NCBI RefSeq assembly: GCF_002113025.1 | Contig: NZ_NEJH01000013.1 | Span: 86,584 to 150,583 of the forward strand | DNA from: Pseudomonas sp. B28(2017) | GTDB lineage: Bacteria > Pseudomonadota > Gammaproteobacteria > Pseudomonadales > Pseudomonadaceae | Direction: 5' to 3' | Length of the DNA: 64,000 nt | In this document: positions 8,626-19,100 of the stretch, one piece after another | How positions within the stretch are numbered: position 1 is the first letter of the stretch | Layout of the letters: the number at the start of each line of letters is the position of its first letter | Notes under the pieces: model-generated | The model's database searches: none | Told to the model about the DNA's origin: nothing | What the model saw: only the letters and a program-made list of their open reading frames with translations | Made by a program: the position numbers and the translations under genes

Positions 8626-9924
8626 TCAGGGTTTGAATCCCTGAGCCAACAACCAGCCGCGAACCATCCGCCCCTGCTCCACCGTCAACCTGGCCAACAC
8701 ACGCGCCGCAGGCTCTCCGAGCTTCAATCGCCGCACCAACGGCGCCACCTCAACCCCCTGCACATGCCAGATGCCCAACGGCTGATCCGCCGTGATCACC
8801 ACCTCGGCCTCGTCGACCAGACCATCACGCAACACCGGCGCCCGCTCGATCCTCAGCGCATTGAAATCCGCCTCGGCATGGGCCACCTCAGCATCCGGCC
8901 AGCGCCGTCGTGCCTGCCAGAAAGGCTGCTGCGGCCAGCGCTGTTCATCGGCATAAAAATCCCGGCCGATCCGCGCAAAACGCAAAAATAACTGCTCCAC
9001 CCGCTGTTGGTGGAAACGCTGGGCCAGCGCCGCTCGTTCGGGCTTGCACAGCAGCGTGTTGATCACCACCGGCGCCTGCAATGCCGAAGACAAAGACTGA
9101 AAAATGCCATTGCCTGACAGCGGGTCAACGGCCATTGCCGCATCGCCGACTCGAATCCAGTTTTCGCCACACACCTGCGGGCTCAGAATCGCCGTGCTGC
9201 TGCGGGCGTGCAGTTGCAGATCAGATTCCGCCTGGCCTGCAAAAAATGCGGCGGCCAGCTTCGAACCATGGCGCCGCTGCCGGCAGTAATCGAGCAACAT
9301 GGCCTTGCCCGGCAACCCGGCACTGGCCACGTCCACCGTCCATTGCCAGTAACACTGGCCGTCGGCGCGCCGCGCCATCCACGCCCAGCCATCCTCGAGG
9401 CTCTCCACGGCGCTGGCGGTACTGCCTGGCGATCCCTGCCAGCGATTGAGCAAGCTGACCGTCTCGGGTCCGCGCAAGCCTTTGCCGGCAGCCGGAGCCT
9501 GACGCCCACGGGCCTCGACGAGAAATGCTGCGAGCAGCGGTTCGCGGCCGTCGACTTCGATTCGATGGCCATTGGCCGATGATTGAACCGTCAACACCCG
9601 GCCTTCGATCAGCTCAACCCCCGCCAGGCGCAAATCCTCGCGCAGGCCCCGGTCAAAAACCGGACGGTCGAGCAAGTATTCGACGTTCTGCGCATGCTGC
9701 TGGCCATTCCACGAGACCTGGCGCTGTGACGGCAACGCCGCATCCGCCAATGCGTGCTGCAGGCCCCCGCTGCGCAAGGCTTCCAGCACCCGCACTGACA
9801 CGCCTTCGAGTGCCGCAAACCGGCGCCATTCACTGATCAGCGTGACGCCATGCCCCAGCCGCCGCAACCCCAGCGCGACTGCGGCGCCCGCCGGTCCGGC
9901 CCCCAGAATGACGATGTCAGTCAT
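8626..9924 (-). CDS. qhpG: FAD-dependent monooxygenase QhpG (CTQ biogenesis)
   Basis: A 432-residue flavoprotein with an N-terminal dinucleotide-binding motif (MTDIVILGAGPAG) and a second FAD motif near the middle (WIRVGDAAMAVDPLSGNGI), as in tryptophan-halogenase-like and p-hydroxybenzoate-hydroxylase-like monooxygenases. In characterised QHNDH systems QhpG dihydroxylates the QhpC tryptophan (mature Trp43) to start quinone formation; the assignment here rests on family and gene order. Its ATG overlaps the qhpE stop by 4 nt (ATGA). Last gene of the regulator-qhpF-qhpE-qhpG operon. Confidence 0.9.
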   Translation of the reverse strand: MTDIVILGAGPAGAAVALGLRRLGHGVTLISEWRRFAALEGVSVRVLEALRSGGLQHALADAALPSQRQVSWNGQQHAQNVEYLLDRPVFDRGLREDLRLAGVELIEGRVLTVQSSANGHRIEVDGREPLLAAFLVEARGRQAPAAGKGLRGPETVSLLNRWQGSPGSTASAVESLEDGWAWMARRADGQCYWQWTVDVASAGLPGKAMLLDYCRQRRHGSKLAAAFFAGQAESDLQLHARSSTAILSPQVCGENWIRVGDAAMAVDPLSGNGIFQSLSSALQAPVVINTLLCKPERAALAQRFHQQRVEQLFLRFARIGRDFYADEQRWPQQPFWQARRRWPDAEVAHAEADFNALRIERAPVLRDGLVDEAEVVITADQPLGIWHVQGVEVAPLVRRLKLGEPAARVLARLTVEQGRMVRGWLLAQGFKP

Positions 9925-10598
9925 GGCCCGAATCGCCGTTCAGGGCCACGGTAACGGGCATGTTCACGCAACCACTCGATGACTTGCTCATTGCTGGCGC
10001 CGGGCTGCTCGGCGAGGAACCCGGCAATGTGCCCACTCAACGCGGCACAACCGAGGCTCGCCCCGGATTGCCCCGGATAGGTGCCCTGCACACACGCGGC
10101 GAAATCCGCCTGGTCGCTGTTGAGCCACGACCACTCCTGCTCGGCGCACCGCGCATCGCCGGTCACCCGCAACACTTGCGGATAGTTGGCCGGAAACACC
10201 CCTTCGCCCTGGGCCGGACTCGACGCACACAGCAGCACGCCCCGTGCCACCGCCGCCGCGCAAGACGCGCGTAACAGGCTGCGATCCTGACGCAGGCCAA
10301 GGCTCAAATTGATCAGCCGCACGTCCTGGGTCAGCAGCCAGTCAATCGCCGTGGCGATCTGCAAGGCGCTGGTGACGCCTCGCTGGTCGAACACCTGGGC
10401 CACGCAAAACAGCGCCGAGGGGGCGCGCCGGCCGATGGCCTCGATCACCGCACTGCCATGCCCCAGCGGATCGTCGCGCAAGTCGCCTTCGGCCAGACCG
10501 TCTTCAAGCAATGAAAAACGCCGACCGGCGATCACCTGCACCCGTTGTGCCGCCGAATGGCCGCTGTCCACCACACCAATGCGCAACTCAGGTTTCAT
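9921..10598 (-). CDS. qhpE: Subtilisin-like leader peptidase QhpE
   Basis: A 225-residue S8-family serine protease without a signal peptide, so it acts in the cytoplasm. The catalytic triad is visible: Asp11 in GVVDSG, His47 in GHGSAV, Ser181 in GASLGCA, with the oxyanion region at PANYP. It is short for the family, close to a bare catalytic domain. In Paracoccus QHNDH systems QhpE removes the 28-residue leader of QhpC after cross-linking. It overlaps qhpF by 11 nt and qhpG by 4 nt, so translation is probably coupled. Confidence 0.92.
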   Translation of the reverse strand: MKPELRIGVVDSGHSAAQRVQVIAGRRFSLLEDGLAEGDLRDDPLGHGSAVIEAIGRRAPSALFCVAQVFDQRGVTSALQIATAIDWLLTQDVRLINLSLGLRQDRSLLRASCAAAVARGVLLCASSPAQGEGVFPANYPQVLRVTGDARCAEQEWSWLNSDQADFAACVQGTYPGQSGASLGCAALSGHIAGFLAEQPGASNEQVIEWLREHARYRGPERRFGP

Positions 10599-12305
10599 GC
10601 AGCACCGTTTTCGAGGTCAGCACGCCGTCAAGCAATTCGAAACGCAGATCGGCATCGGCCAGGGTCGAAGGGCGATGGCTGATGAGAATGCGCGTGCGTC
10701 CGGCAAACAAGCGGTCGATGGCGTCGATGACTTCGCGCTCGGTGGCTTCGTCCACCGCGGAAGTGGCTTCATCGAGTACCAGAATCAAAGGGTCCTGCAA
10801 CAACGCCCGGGCAATCGCGATGCGCTGCTTCTGCCCACCGGACAACTGCTGCCCCCGCTCGCCCAGCGGACTGTCGAGACCTTCGGGCAAGGACTCGATC
10901 AGGCTGTCGAGTTGCGCCAGCCGCGCCACTTCGGCAATCGCCTCGCGGCTGGCGTCCGGCACCGCATAGGCCAGGTTGTCGGCGAGGCTGCCGCGAAACA
11001 GCACGATGTCCTGGCTGACCACCGCAATACGCCGACGCAACTGGAACAGGTCCAGTTCGCGCACATCGACGTCACCCAGCAGCACCCGGCCCGATTGCGG
11101 ATCGTGATGACGCTGCAGCAGGTCGATCAGGGTGGATTTGCCCACGCCCGAGCCGCCGCTGAGGGCCACTTTCAAACCGTAGGGAATCCGCGCTTCGATG
11201 CCGCGCAGGGTCGATTGGCGACCGGGATGGGCGAAGTGCACGCTGTCGAACCAGAGATCGCCGCCAGTGGGCATCGGGCGTGGCGTGGCGGGCGTCACCA
11301 CGGTCGGTTGTTCGCCGCGCAATTCCATGACCCGGCCCAGGCTGACGGTCATCCGCTGAATCGCGACATAGAGCCCGAGCAGGCTCTGTACCGGCCCCAC
11401 GGCCATGCCCAGGTAGGTGGAAAACGCAATCAGGGCACCGAGCTGCCAGGTGCCCTGCACCACCCAGTAACCGCCGATCAGGAATGCGCAGGCCCGGGAC
11501 AGCGAGGTCAGCGTACCGGGCACGGCCTGGGTGAAAAATTCGGTGACTTGCAGGCGCAGCAACTGGCTCATATAGCCCTGCCCCAGCGTCTCGAGGCGCC
11601 GTGCTTCGCGCTGCTGCTGGCCGGCGGACTGGATGAACTTCATGACTGGCAATGTCTCGACCATGAACGACGACATGTCCGCCGAACGCTCGCGCAACTG
11701 CCGTACATCGCGCTCGACCTTGCGTCGCATCCAGCGCAGCCAGAGGACATCGAGGGGAATCAGCACCAGGGCCAACAACGAGAGTTTCCAGGACAACGTC
11801 AACAGCATCGCAATGGCAACCACCAGGCCGATCACGCTCGACACGGCCGAGAACAGCGAGTCCACGGCGAACCGCTGGATTTCCGCGACATCGCCATCGA
11901 GGCGCGACATCAGGTCGCCGATGCGCCGCTGGCCGTAAAAGCTCGGCGACAGCGTTTGCAAATGCCGATACAGGTCATCGCGCAGGGCGAACAGCATGCG
12001 CCCGGAGAGGCGCGTGTGCAGGTAGCGGTTGATGCCCGAAAGCGCCGTGCCCAACAACCCGGCGACGATCATCAGCCCGGCGATCATGACCAGCCTCGGG
12101 AAGTTACGTGCCAGCAGGCCGTCGTCGATCAACAGCTTGGTCAGCCAGGGTTGCACCAGCACCAGCAGCGAGGCGCACACCGACAGACCCAGCAGCCCGG
12201 CAATCGCCAGGCGATGGGGCCGCACAAAGCTGTACAGCCAGCGCAGCGACGCTTGCAGCGCCTCGGGGTTCTGGCTGTCGATCAGCCGAACGATCAGGCG
12301 CTGCA

Positions 12306-12306
<1 letters not shown>
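10588..12306 (-). CDS. qhpF: ABC transporter QhpF (membrane + ATPase half-transporter)
   Basis: A 572-residue fused half-transporter of the peptide/lipid export type: six N-terminal membrane helices (about residues 25-300), then an ATPase domain with Walker A GGSGVGKST, signature LSGGQKQRIAIARAL and Walker B LILVLDEATS. It probably acts as a homodimer and is thought to export the matured gamma subunit to the periplasm, because QhpC lacks a Sec signal. The ATG at 12306 shares TGATG with the upstream regulator stop; a GTG one codon earlier is an alternative. Confidence 0.9.
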
Positions 12307-14210
<1,904 letters not shown>

Positions 14211-14329
14211 CAAGCGCTCCGGGTCATCCGCCCTGCGCCTTCATACGTTGGCGCCCTGCCGCAATCTTTACGTTAACGTAAGGGCTATGGCAAGTGCCTT
14301 ACGGCGCTTGTGGACCGCGTAATCGTTCA

Positions 14330-14421
14330 TCGCGAGCAGGCTCGCTCCCACAATGGTCGGCGTTGAACACAAATTTGCCGTTCAACTCGTCCAAATGTGG
14401 GAGCGAGCCTGCTCGCGAAAG
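14330..14421. repeat. REPIN
   Basis: Inverted REP pair (TCGCGAGCAGGCTCGCTCCC ... complement) with a central spacer that itself contains GTTGAAC/GTTCAAC. It fills most of the gap between the sigma54 regulator start and the 3' end of the deacetylase gene. Confidence 0.85.
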
Positions 14422-14443
14422 CGATTTCACAGGCACCGAAGAG

Positions 14444-15469
14444 TCAAAACTGCCACACCTCAGGGCTCACAAAAAATGCCTTGGCATTATCCTCCAGACT
14501 CTCAAGGTGATAGCCCCCCTCCTGCACGATCAGGCATGGCAACCCAAGGCTGCGAATCCGCTCTCCGAGCACGGCAAACCCTGCGCGGGTCACCGCCACT
14601 TTGCTTTGCGGGTCCAGTTCGAAAATGTCGAAGCCCAGTGAGAGCACCAGCGCCTCGGCACCGAAGTCCGTCACCGCCCTCAGTGCCAGATCCAGTTGCT
14701 CCAGGAAATCCGCCTCGCTGGCGCCGTGGGCCATCGGCAGGTTGAGGTTGAAACCCTCGCCTGCACCGACACCGCGCTCGTCGGCAAAACCTGCGACACC
14801 CGGATAGAAGTTGGTCGGATCGCCGTGCACCGAAACGTACAGCACGTCATCACGGTCGTAGAAGATCTCCTGAATCCCTTGCCCGTGGTGCATGTCGGTA
14901 TCCAGCACCGCCACCCGCGAAAAACCGGCGCGCAACGCCTGGGCCGCCACCGCCGCATTGTTCACATAACAGAAACCGCCCGCCGCTTCGGCCCGGGCGT
15001 GGTGACCCGGTGGACGACACAAGGCATAGGCTGCCGGCTCACCCTCGAGCAACGCCTGGGCACCGGCGATGGCGCTTTGCGCCGACCAGTAGGCCGAACG
15101 CCAGGTTTGCTCGCCCACCGGGCAACTGCCATCGGCGAGATAGCGCGCAGCCTGGGCGAGAATCCCGCGCAGGGCATTGGGCTCGCGGACAAAGATGTTC
15201 GACATCACCTCGTCGCCCCAATCCTCGGGAATCTCTTTCCAGCGCTGATGGGCTTCCTGCAAGAACGCCAGGTACGGTGCGCCATGCACCGCCAGCAGCG
15301 GAGCGAGACCGGCATCGGCCGGTTGTTCAACGGTAAAACCCAACGCACGGGACGCCTGCACCAGGCGCTGTGCACGCTCCGGCACCTCCTGCGGCGTACG
15401 CATCAGGCCACGGGAGTAGTAACTGCGTGGATGGTGGAGCAACTGTTCGGGATGGAAAAAACTGCGCAT
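14444..15469 (-). CDS. Histone-deacetylase-family hydrolase, acetylpolyamine amidohydrolase type
   Basis: A 341-residue arginase/deacetylase-fold zinc enzyme. The zinc and catalytic motifs are intact: RPPGHHARAE (His dyad, about residues 156-165), DTDMHHGQGI (zinc Asp and His) and SLGFDIFELDP (zinc Asp). Family members in pseudomonads deacetylate acetylputrescine, acetylcadaverine or related amides. It is the last gene of a minus-strand operon after the M20 amidohydrolase (64-nt gap) and the transporter, suggesting uptake then hydrolysis of an N-acyl or N-carbamoyl compound. Substrate unproven. Confidence 0.88.
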   Translation of the reverse strand: MRSFFHPEQLLHHPRSYYSRGLMRTPQEVPERAQRLVQASRALGFTVEQPADAGLAPLLAVHGAPYLAFLQEAHQRWKEIPEDWGDEVMSNIFVREPNALRGILAQAARYLADGSCPVGEQTWRSAYWSAQSAIAGAQALLEGEPAAYALCRPPGHHARAEAAGGFCYVNNAAVAAQALRAGFSRVAVLDTDMHHGQGIQEIFYDRDDVLYVSVHGDPTNFYPGVAGFADERGVGAGEGFNLNLPMAHGASEADFLEQLDLALRAVTDFGAEALVLSLGFDIFELDPQSKVAVTRAGFAVLGERIRSLGLPCLIVQEGGYHLESLEDNAKAFFVSPEVWQF

Positions 15470-15532
15470 GGAGTGAATACCTGTCAGTTAACCTGGATCT
15501 TGAAACCGGCCGCGTCCCACAGGGGATTGTGT

Positions 15533-16762
15533 TTATTCAGCTTTTTCCGCGCGTGCCAGCACCGCATTGAGCAACACATCCGTGCCCTGGCGCACATCTT
15601 CGGGCAACACATCTTCAGCCTCGTTGTGGCTCAGGCCGCCCACGCACGGGATGAACACCATGGCCGTCGGGCAGAACCGCGCCAGATGGATCGCGTCATG
15701 TCCGGCGCCGCTGACGATCGACTGCTGAGCGTAGCCCAGCGCATCCACAGCCTGTTGCACCGCCGCCACGCAATCAGCGTCGAACGGCGTCGCCGGGCTG
15801 ATCCAGTGCGGAGTGATCGTCAGTTGCAATTCGCGATCGTCGGCTATGGCCTGAAGCCGCGCACGGACCTGTTGCTCCATCGCCTCGATGGTTTCATCAC
15901 GGTGATGACGCAGGTCGACGGTGAAGTTCACAAGACCCGGAATGGTGTTGCGCGACGACTTGTTGATGCTCAATTCACCAACCGTGGTCAGGCCCTCGGG
16001 GGCGAAGTCCGCCGCCAGGCCTTCAATGGCCTGGATCATCTGCGCCACTCCGTACAAGGCATCCTTGCGCAGCGGCATCGGCGTGGTGCCGGCGTGGGCC
16101 GCCATTCCTTCGACCCGTACGTCGAGCCAGCGAATCGCCTGGCCGCCGCTGACCACGCCGATGCTCTTGGCGTTGTCTTCGAGGATCGGCCCTTGCTCGA
16201 TGTGCGCTTCAAAATACGCATCCACCGCGCCGCCCAGCGGGCGCTCGCCGGCATAGCCGGTACGTTGCAGCGCCTCGGCGACACTGATGCCATCGATGTC
16301 GCGCACCGCCAGCGCAGCGTCCAGCGCCATGATGCCGGTGAACACCGCCGAGCCGAACATCGCCGGGGTGAAGCGTGCGCCTTCTTCATTGGTCCACACC
16401 GCCACCTCCAGCGGCTTGCGGGTCTGGATACCCAGATCGTTCAGGCAGCGCACCACTTCCAGGCCGGCGAGCACGCCGTACACACCATCGAACCGCCCGC
16501 CTTCGGGCTGGGTGTCGAGGTGGCTGCCCATCATCACCGGCGCGGCATCCGGATCAGAACCGGCGCGGCGGACGAACAGGTTGCCGATGGCATCCACGCT
16601 CAGGGTCATGCCGGCTTCGCGGCACCAGTGGGCAAAGAGTTCGCGACCGGCCTTGTCCTCGTCGCTCAGGGCCAGGCGGCAGCTGCCGCCACGAGCGGTG
16701 GCACCGATTTCGGCCATCGCCATCAGACTCGCCCAGAGGCGTTCGCCATTAATCTTCAACAT
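15533..16762 (-). CDS. M20 Zn-dependent amidohydrolase (N-carbamoyl-amino-acid hydrolase / allantoate amidohydrolase type)
   Basis: A 409-residue M20-family hydrolase of the hydantoinase/carbamoylase branch. Metal-site motifs are visible: GSHLDTQPEGG with H81, FDGVYG with D92, and TNEEGARF with E126/E127; the dimerisation domain lies in the middle. Members cleave N-carbamoyl amino acids, beta-ureidopropionate or allantoate, releasing ammonia and CO2. It sits 23 nt downstream of the MHS transporter and before the deacetylase gene in one operon, so the transporter probably brings in its substrate. The specific substrate cannot be read from the sequence. Confidence 0.88.
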   Translation of the reverse strand: MLKINGERLWASLMAMAEIGATARGGSCRLALSDEDKAGRELFAHWCREAGMTLSVDAIGNLFVRRAGSDPDAAPVMMGSHLDTQPEGGRFDGVYGVLAGLEVVRCLNDLGIQTRKPLEVAVWTNEEGARFTPAMFGSAVFTGIMALDAALAVRDIDGISVAEALQRTGYAGERPLGGAVDAYFEAHIEQGPILEDNAKSIGVVSGGQAIRWLDVRVEGMAAHAGTTPMPLRKDALYGVAQMIQAIEGLAADFAPEGLTTVGELSINKSSRNTIPGLVNFTVDLRHHRDETIEAMEQQVRARLQAIADDRELQLTITPHWISPATPFDADCVAAVQQAVDALGYAQQSIVSGAGHDAIHLARFCPTAMVFIPCVGGLSHNEAEDVLPEDVRQGTDVLLNAVLARAEKAE

Positions 16763-16785
16763 GAGTCACTCCAGGAAAATCAGGA

Positions 16786-18096
16786 TTAAGCGCGGGCCAG
16801 TTCGACGCGTTCAGCGCTGGCATGGCGACGGGCAAGGGACAGGACACACAGCAGCGAAGTCGCGGCGATCAGGCTGTAGAACACCGCCATCGGCCACCAC
16901 TGGCCGGCGAACCTGTGCGCCAGCAGGGTGCCGATCAACGGCGTCAGGCCACCGGTCACCGCACCGCAAATCTGGTACGCCAGGGAAATCGCTGTGTAGC
17001 GCACGCGGGTCTCGAACATGCCACTGACATAGCCGGCGATCACTGCATAGAACGACGCCATGCACACCACCGCCAACGCAATGCCAAGGATGATCAACGG
17101 CGCCTGGGCCGAACTGACCAGCACGAACATCGGGTACGGCGACGCCATGGCCAGCAGCGACACCAGGCACAGGAAGCGGGTCGCGCCGATCTTCTCGGCG
17201 ACCCAGGCCGCCAGCGGCTGAATGCAGAACTGGATGATCGCGACGAAGAACAGGCACTCCAGAATCAGGGAGCGTGGAAGTTCGAGTTGCTGTGTGGTGT
17301 AGGCGATCATGAAGGTGTTGGTGAAATACACCCCGGCGATCCCCAGCGTGTTGGCGCCGATGCACAACAGCAGCGGACGCCACGCGGTGCGCAGCACCTC
17401 CATGACCGGCGCCTGCTCCTTGCGCTGGCTTTTGCTGGCCTGTTCGCGGCTGGCAAGAAACTCCGGCGACTCATTCACCCCCAGGCGAATCGCCAGGCCC
17501 ACCAGCAGCAACAGCGAACTGGCGAGGAACGGCAAGCGCCAGCCCCAGCTCATCAGGGCGTCTTCCGGCAGACGGGTGACCGCACTGAAGGCCAGCAGCG
17601 ACAGGATCAAACCCGCCGGGCTGCCCAATTGCGCAAACGAAGCGAAGAAATTGCGCCGACCTTTCGGTGCATGCTCGCCGGCCATCAACACCGCCCCGCC
17701 CCACTCGCCACCCACGGCGATGCCCTGGACGATGCGCAGCAGAATCAACAGCACCGGCGCCGCGGCGCCGATTTGCGCGTAGGTCGGCAGCAAGCCGATG
17801 CACACCGTGACCACACCCATCATCAATAAAGTGATGATCAGCGACTTCTTGCGCCCGATGCGGTCACCGATATGGCCGAAGACAATCCCGCCCAACGGCC
17901 GCGCAAAGAAACCCACAGCGAACGTGCCGAACGCGGCCATGGTGCTGAACAGCTTGTCGTCGGAGGGGAAGAACAGCGCGCCGAACACCAGCGCGGCGGC
18001 GGTGGCGTAAATGTAAAAGTCGTACCACTCGATCATCGTGCCAATGAAGGCAGCGGCTGCCGCACGGCGCGGCTGGGACGAAGCGGGAGGCTTCAT
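16786..18096 (-). CDS. MHS-family MFS transporter
   Basis: A 436-residue, 12-helix metabolite:H+ symporter (ShiA/ProP-like). The start reads PRRAAAAAFIGTMIEWYDFY, the typical MHS opening, and the loop 2-3 signature is GHIGDRIGRKKSL. It is a clear paralogue of the transporter at 59137-60438; the first 35 residues are almost the same. It heads the operon with the M20 and deacetylase genes. Its upstream region shares a 15-bp motif (18198-18212) with that paralogue, but no LysR gene lies next to it. GGAG is 8 nt before the ATG. Confidence 0.9.
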   Translation of the reverse strand: MKPPASSQPRRAAAAAFIGTMIEWYDFYIYATAAALVFGALFFPSDDKLFSTMAAFGTFAVGFFARPLGGIVFGHIGDRIGRKKSLIITLLMMGVVTVCIGLLPTYAQIGAAAPVLLILLRIVQGIAVGGEWGGAVLMAGEHAPKGRRNFFASFAQLGSPAGLILSLLAFSAVTRLPEDALMSWGWRLPFLASSLLLLVGLAIRLGVNESPEFLASREQASKSQRKEQAPVMEVLRTAWRPLLLCIGANTLGIAGVYFTNTFMIAYTTQQLELPRSLILECLFFVAIIQFCIQPLAAWVAEKIGATRFLCLVSLLAMASPYPMFVLVSSAQAPLIILGIALAVVCMASFYAVIAGYVSGMFETRVRYTAISLAYQICGAVTGGLTPLIGTLLAHRFAGQWWPMAVFYSLIAATSLLCVLSLARRHASAERVELARA

Positions 18097-18197
18097 GGGG
18101 TGGACTCCTTTGGTTATTTTTCTGGCAGGAGAGAAACGGCAAATCCGCGGCGCTCTGACGGCACCGGTCTAGGGATGATTTTTCGTTTCAGGACCAT

Positions 18198-18212
18198 GAT
18201 TAGTCAATTTTC
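18198..18212. promoter_or_regulatory. Shared operator-like motif upstream of the MHS transporter operon
   Basis: GATTAGTCAATTTTC is identical to 60534-60548 upstream of the paralogous transporter operon, and similarity extends over about 40 bases (18181-18222). Two independent promoters of paralogous genes keep it, so it is probably a regulator site, perhaps for a LysR protein. Binding is inferred. Confidence 0.5.
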
Positions 18213-18391
18213 TATTTATTATTTGAAGTATTACTTCAACTTATAATCGAGAGCAGCAGCAATTGGACGCGACGTGCAACGCGTAGGCGTTCAGCAGACA
18301 GTCAAACGGCGTCACCAGATTCTAAAATGTGCTGGTGCGCCTAGAGGGACGGAGAGTGCTCAGGTGGGAATTTAGAAAGAGACGACGAGCA

Positions 18392-18442
18392 GTTGCATCG
18401 ACCGGTTGAATCACAGCTGTGGATTCAACCGATCGACGCAAC
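18392..18442. repeat. 51-nt imperfect palindrome
   Basis: Arms 18392-18412 and 18422-18442 pair at 19 of 21 positions around a 9-nt loop. No T-tract and no neighbouring gene to terminate. Its role is unknown; it could be an orphan extragenic palindrome or a remnant of a mobile element. Confidence 0.6.
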
Positions 18443-18670
18443 AGATTAGCTAAATGGCATCCCCTTTAAGCCTATTTGTGTTTCTGTCTCATCGCTTAAT
18501 CACGTTCATTTCAGGCAAGAAAAAACGCGCCGTCAACCAGCAGGTTATGGTTGAAGTCGCGAAGACTATGATCATTTCAAGAATATAGTCCGCGAACTGA
18601 GCATTCTTAACACCGTGCACGACAGCGGCGACAAACAACAACATCCACAACTGCGAAATTGCACCCTACT

Positions 18671-18748
18671 TGACCACCCGTTTGCGTTGCATGTGACCAC
18701 CTATTTGCATCGGACCTGACCAGCTGTTTGCATGGGACTTGACCAGAT
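18671..18748. repeat. 23-bp tandem repeats resembling an IS21-family end
   Basis: TGACCA recurs at 18671, 18694, 18717 and 18740, exactly 23 bp apart, each followed by a TTTGCAT-like core. Closely spaced multiple terminal repeats containing TTTGCAT and TTGACCA are typical of IS21-family ends. No istA or istB is present, so this looks like a solo end or remnant. Confidence 0.45.
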
Positions 18749-19100
18749 GCTTTGAATTAAATCCTCAGAGCATGAGAGTGTTGCTTTCGACCATTTTCAG
18801 ATCACAGTTGGGTAATTGCACGGGTATGCCCCCGCTTGCCTTAACCTGATCAGTCATATGCTCCATGTTTGACCAGCAAGATTCGTGGAGTCATTAGCAG
18901 CAGAGAACGGCCAAAGCTGTCTGTGGTAACGGGCAGAAAACGGCCCAGAGTGTGTAAAAACGCTTTCGTATCTTTATTGCGTCAAGCATACGTTCATGGG
19001 CGATGCGATTGCCCAAGCGTTTGCCGCGATAAGCATTACTGACGTTCCAAAGCGGTTATGGAGCGGTTTAGCGCCTTCTGGAGCTGAGGAAACCGAGGCT

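Larger units (their letters stand above)
18247..18941. other. Gene-free region left of the IS element
   Basis: About 700 bases with no convincing gene. It contains a 51-nt imperfect palindrome (18392-18442), 23-bp tandem repeats like IS21-family ends (18671-18748), and a copy of the dispersed repeat of this window (about 18893-18945) cut by the IS element. Confidence 0.6.

Noticed and set aside
14696..16789. Long plus-strand frame antisense to the M20 and deacetylase genes
   Set aside because: Shadow of two genes with clear metal-site motifs.
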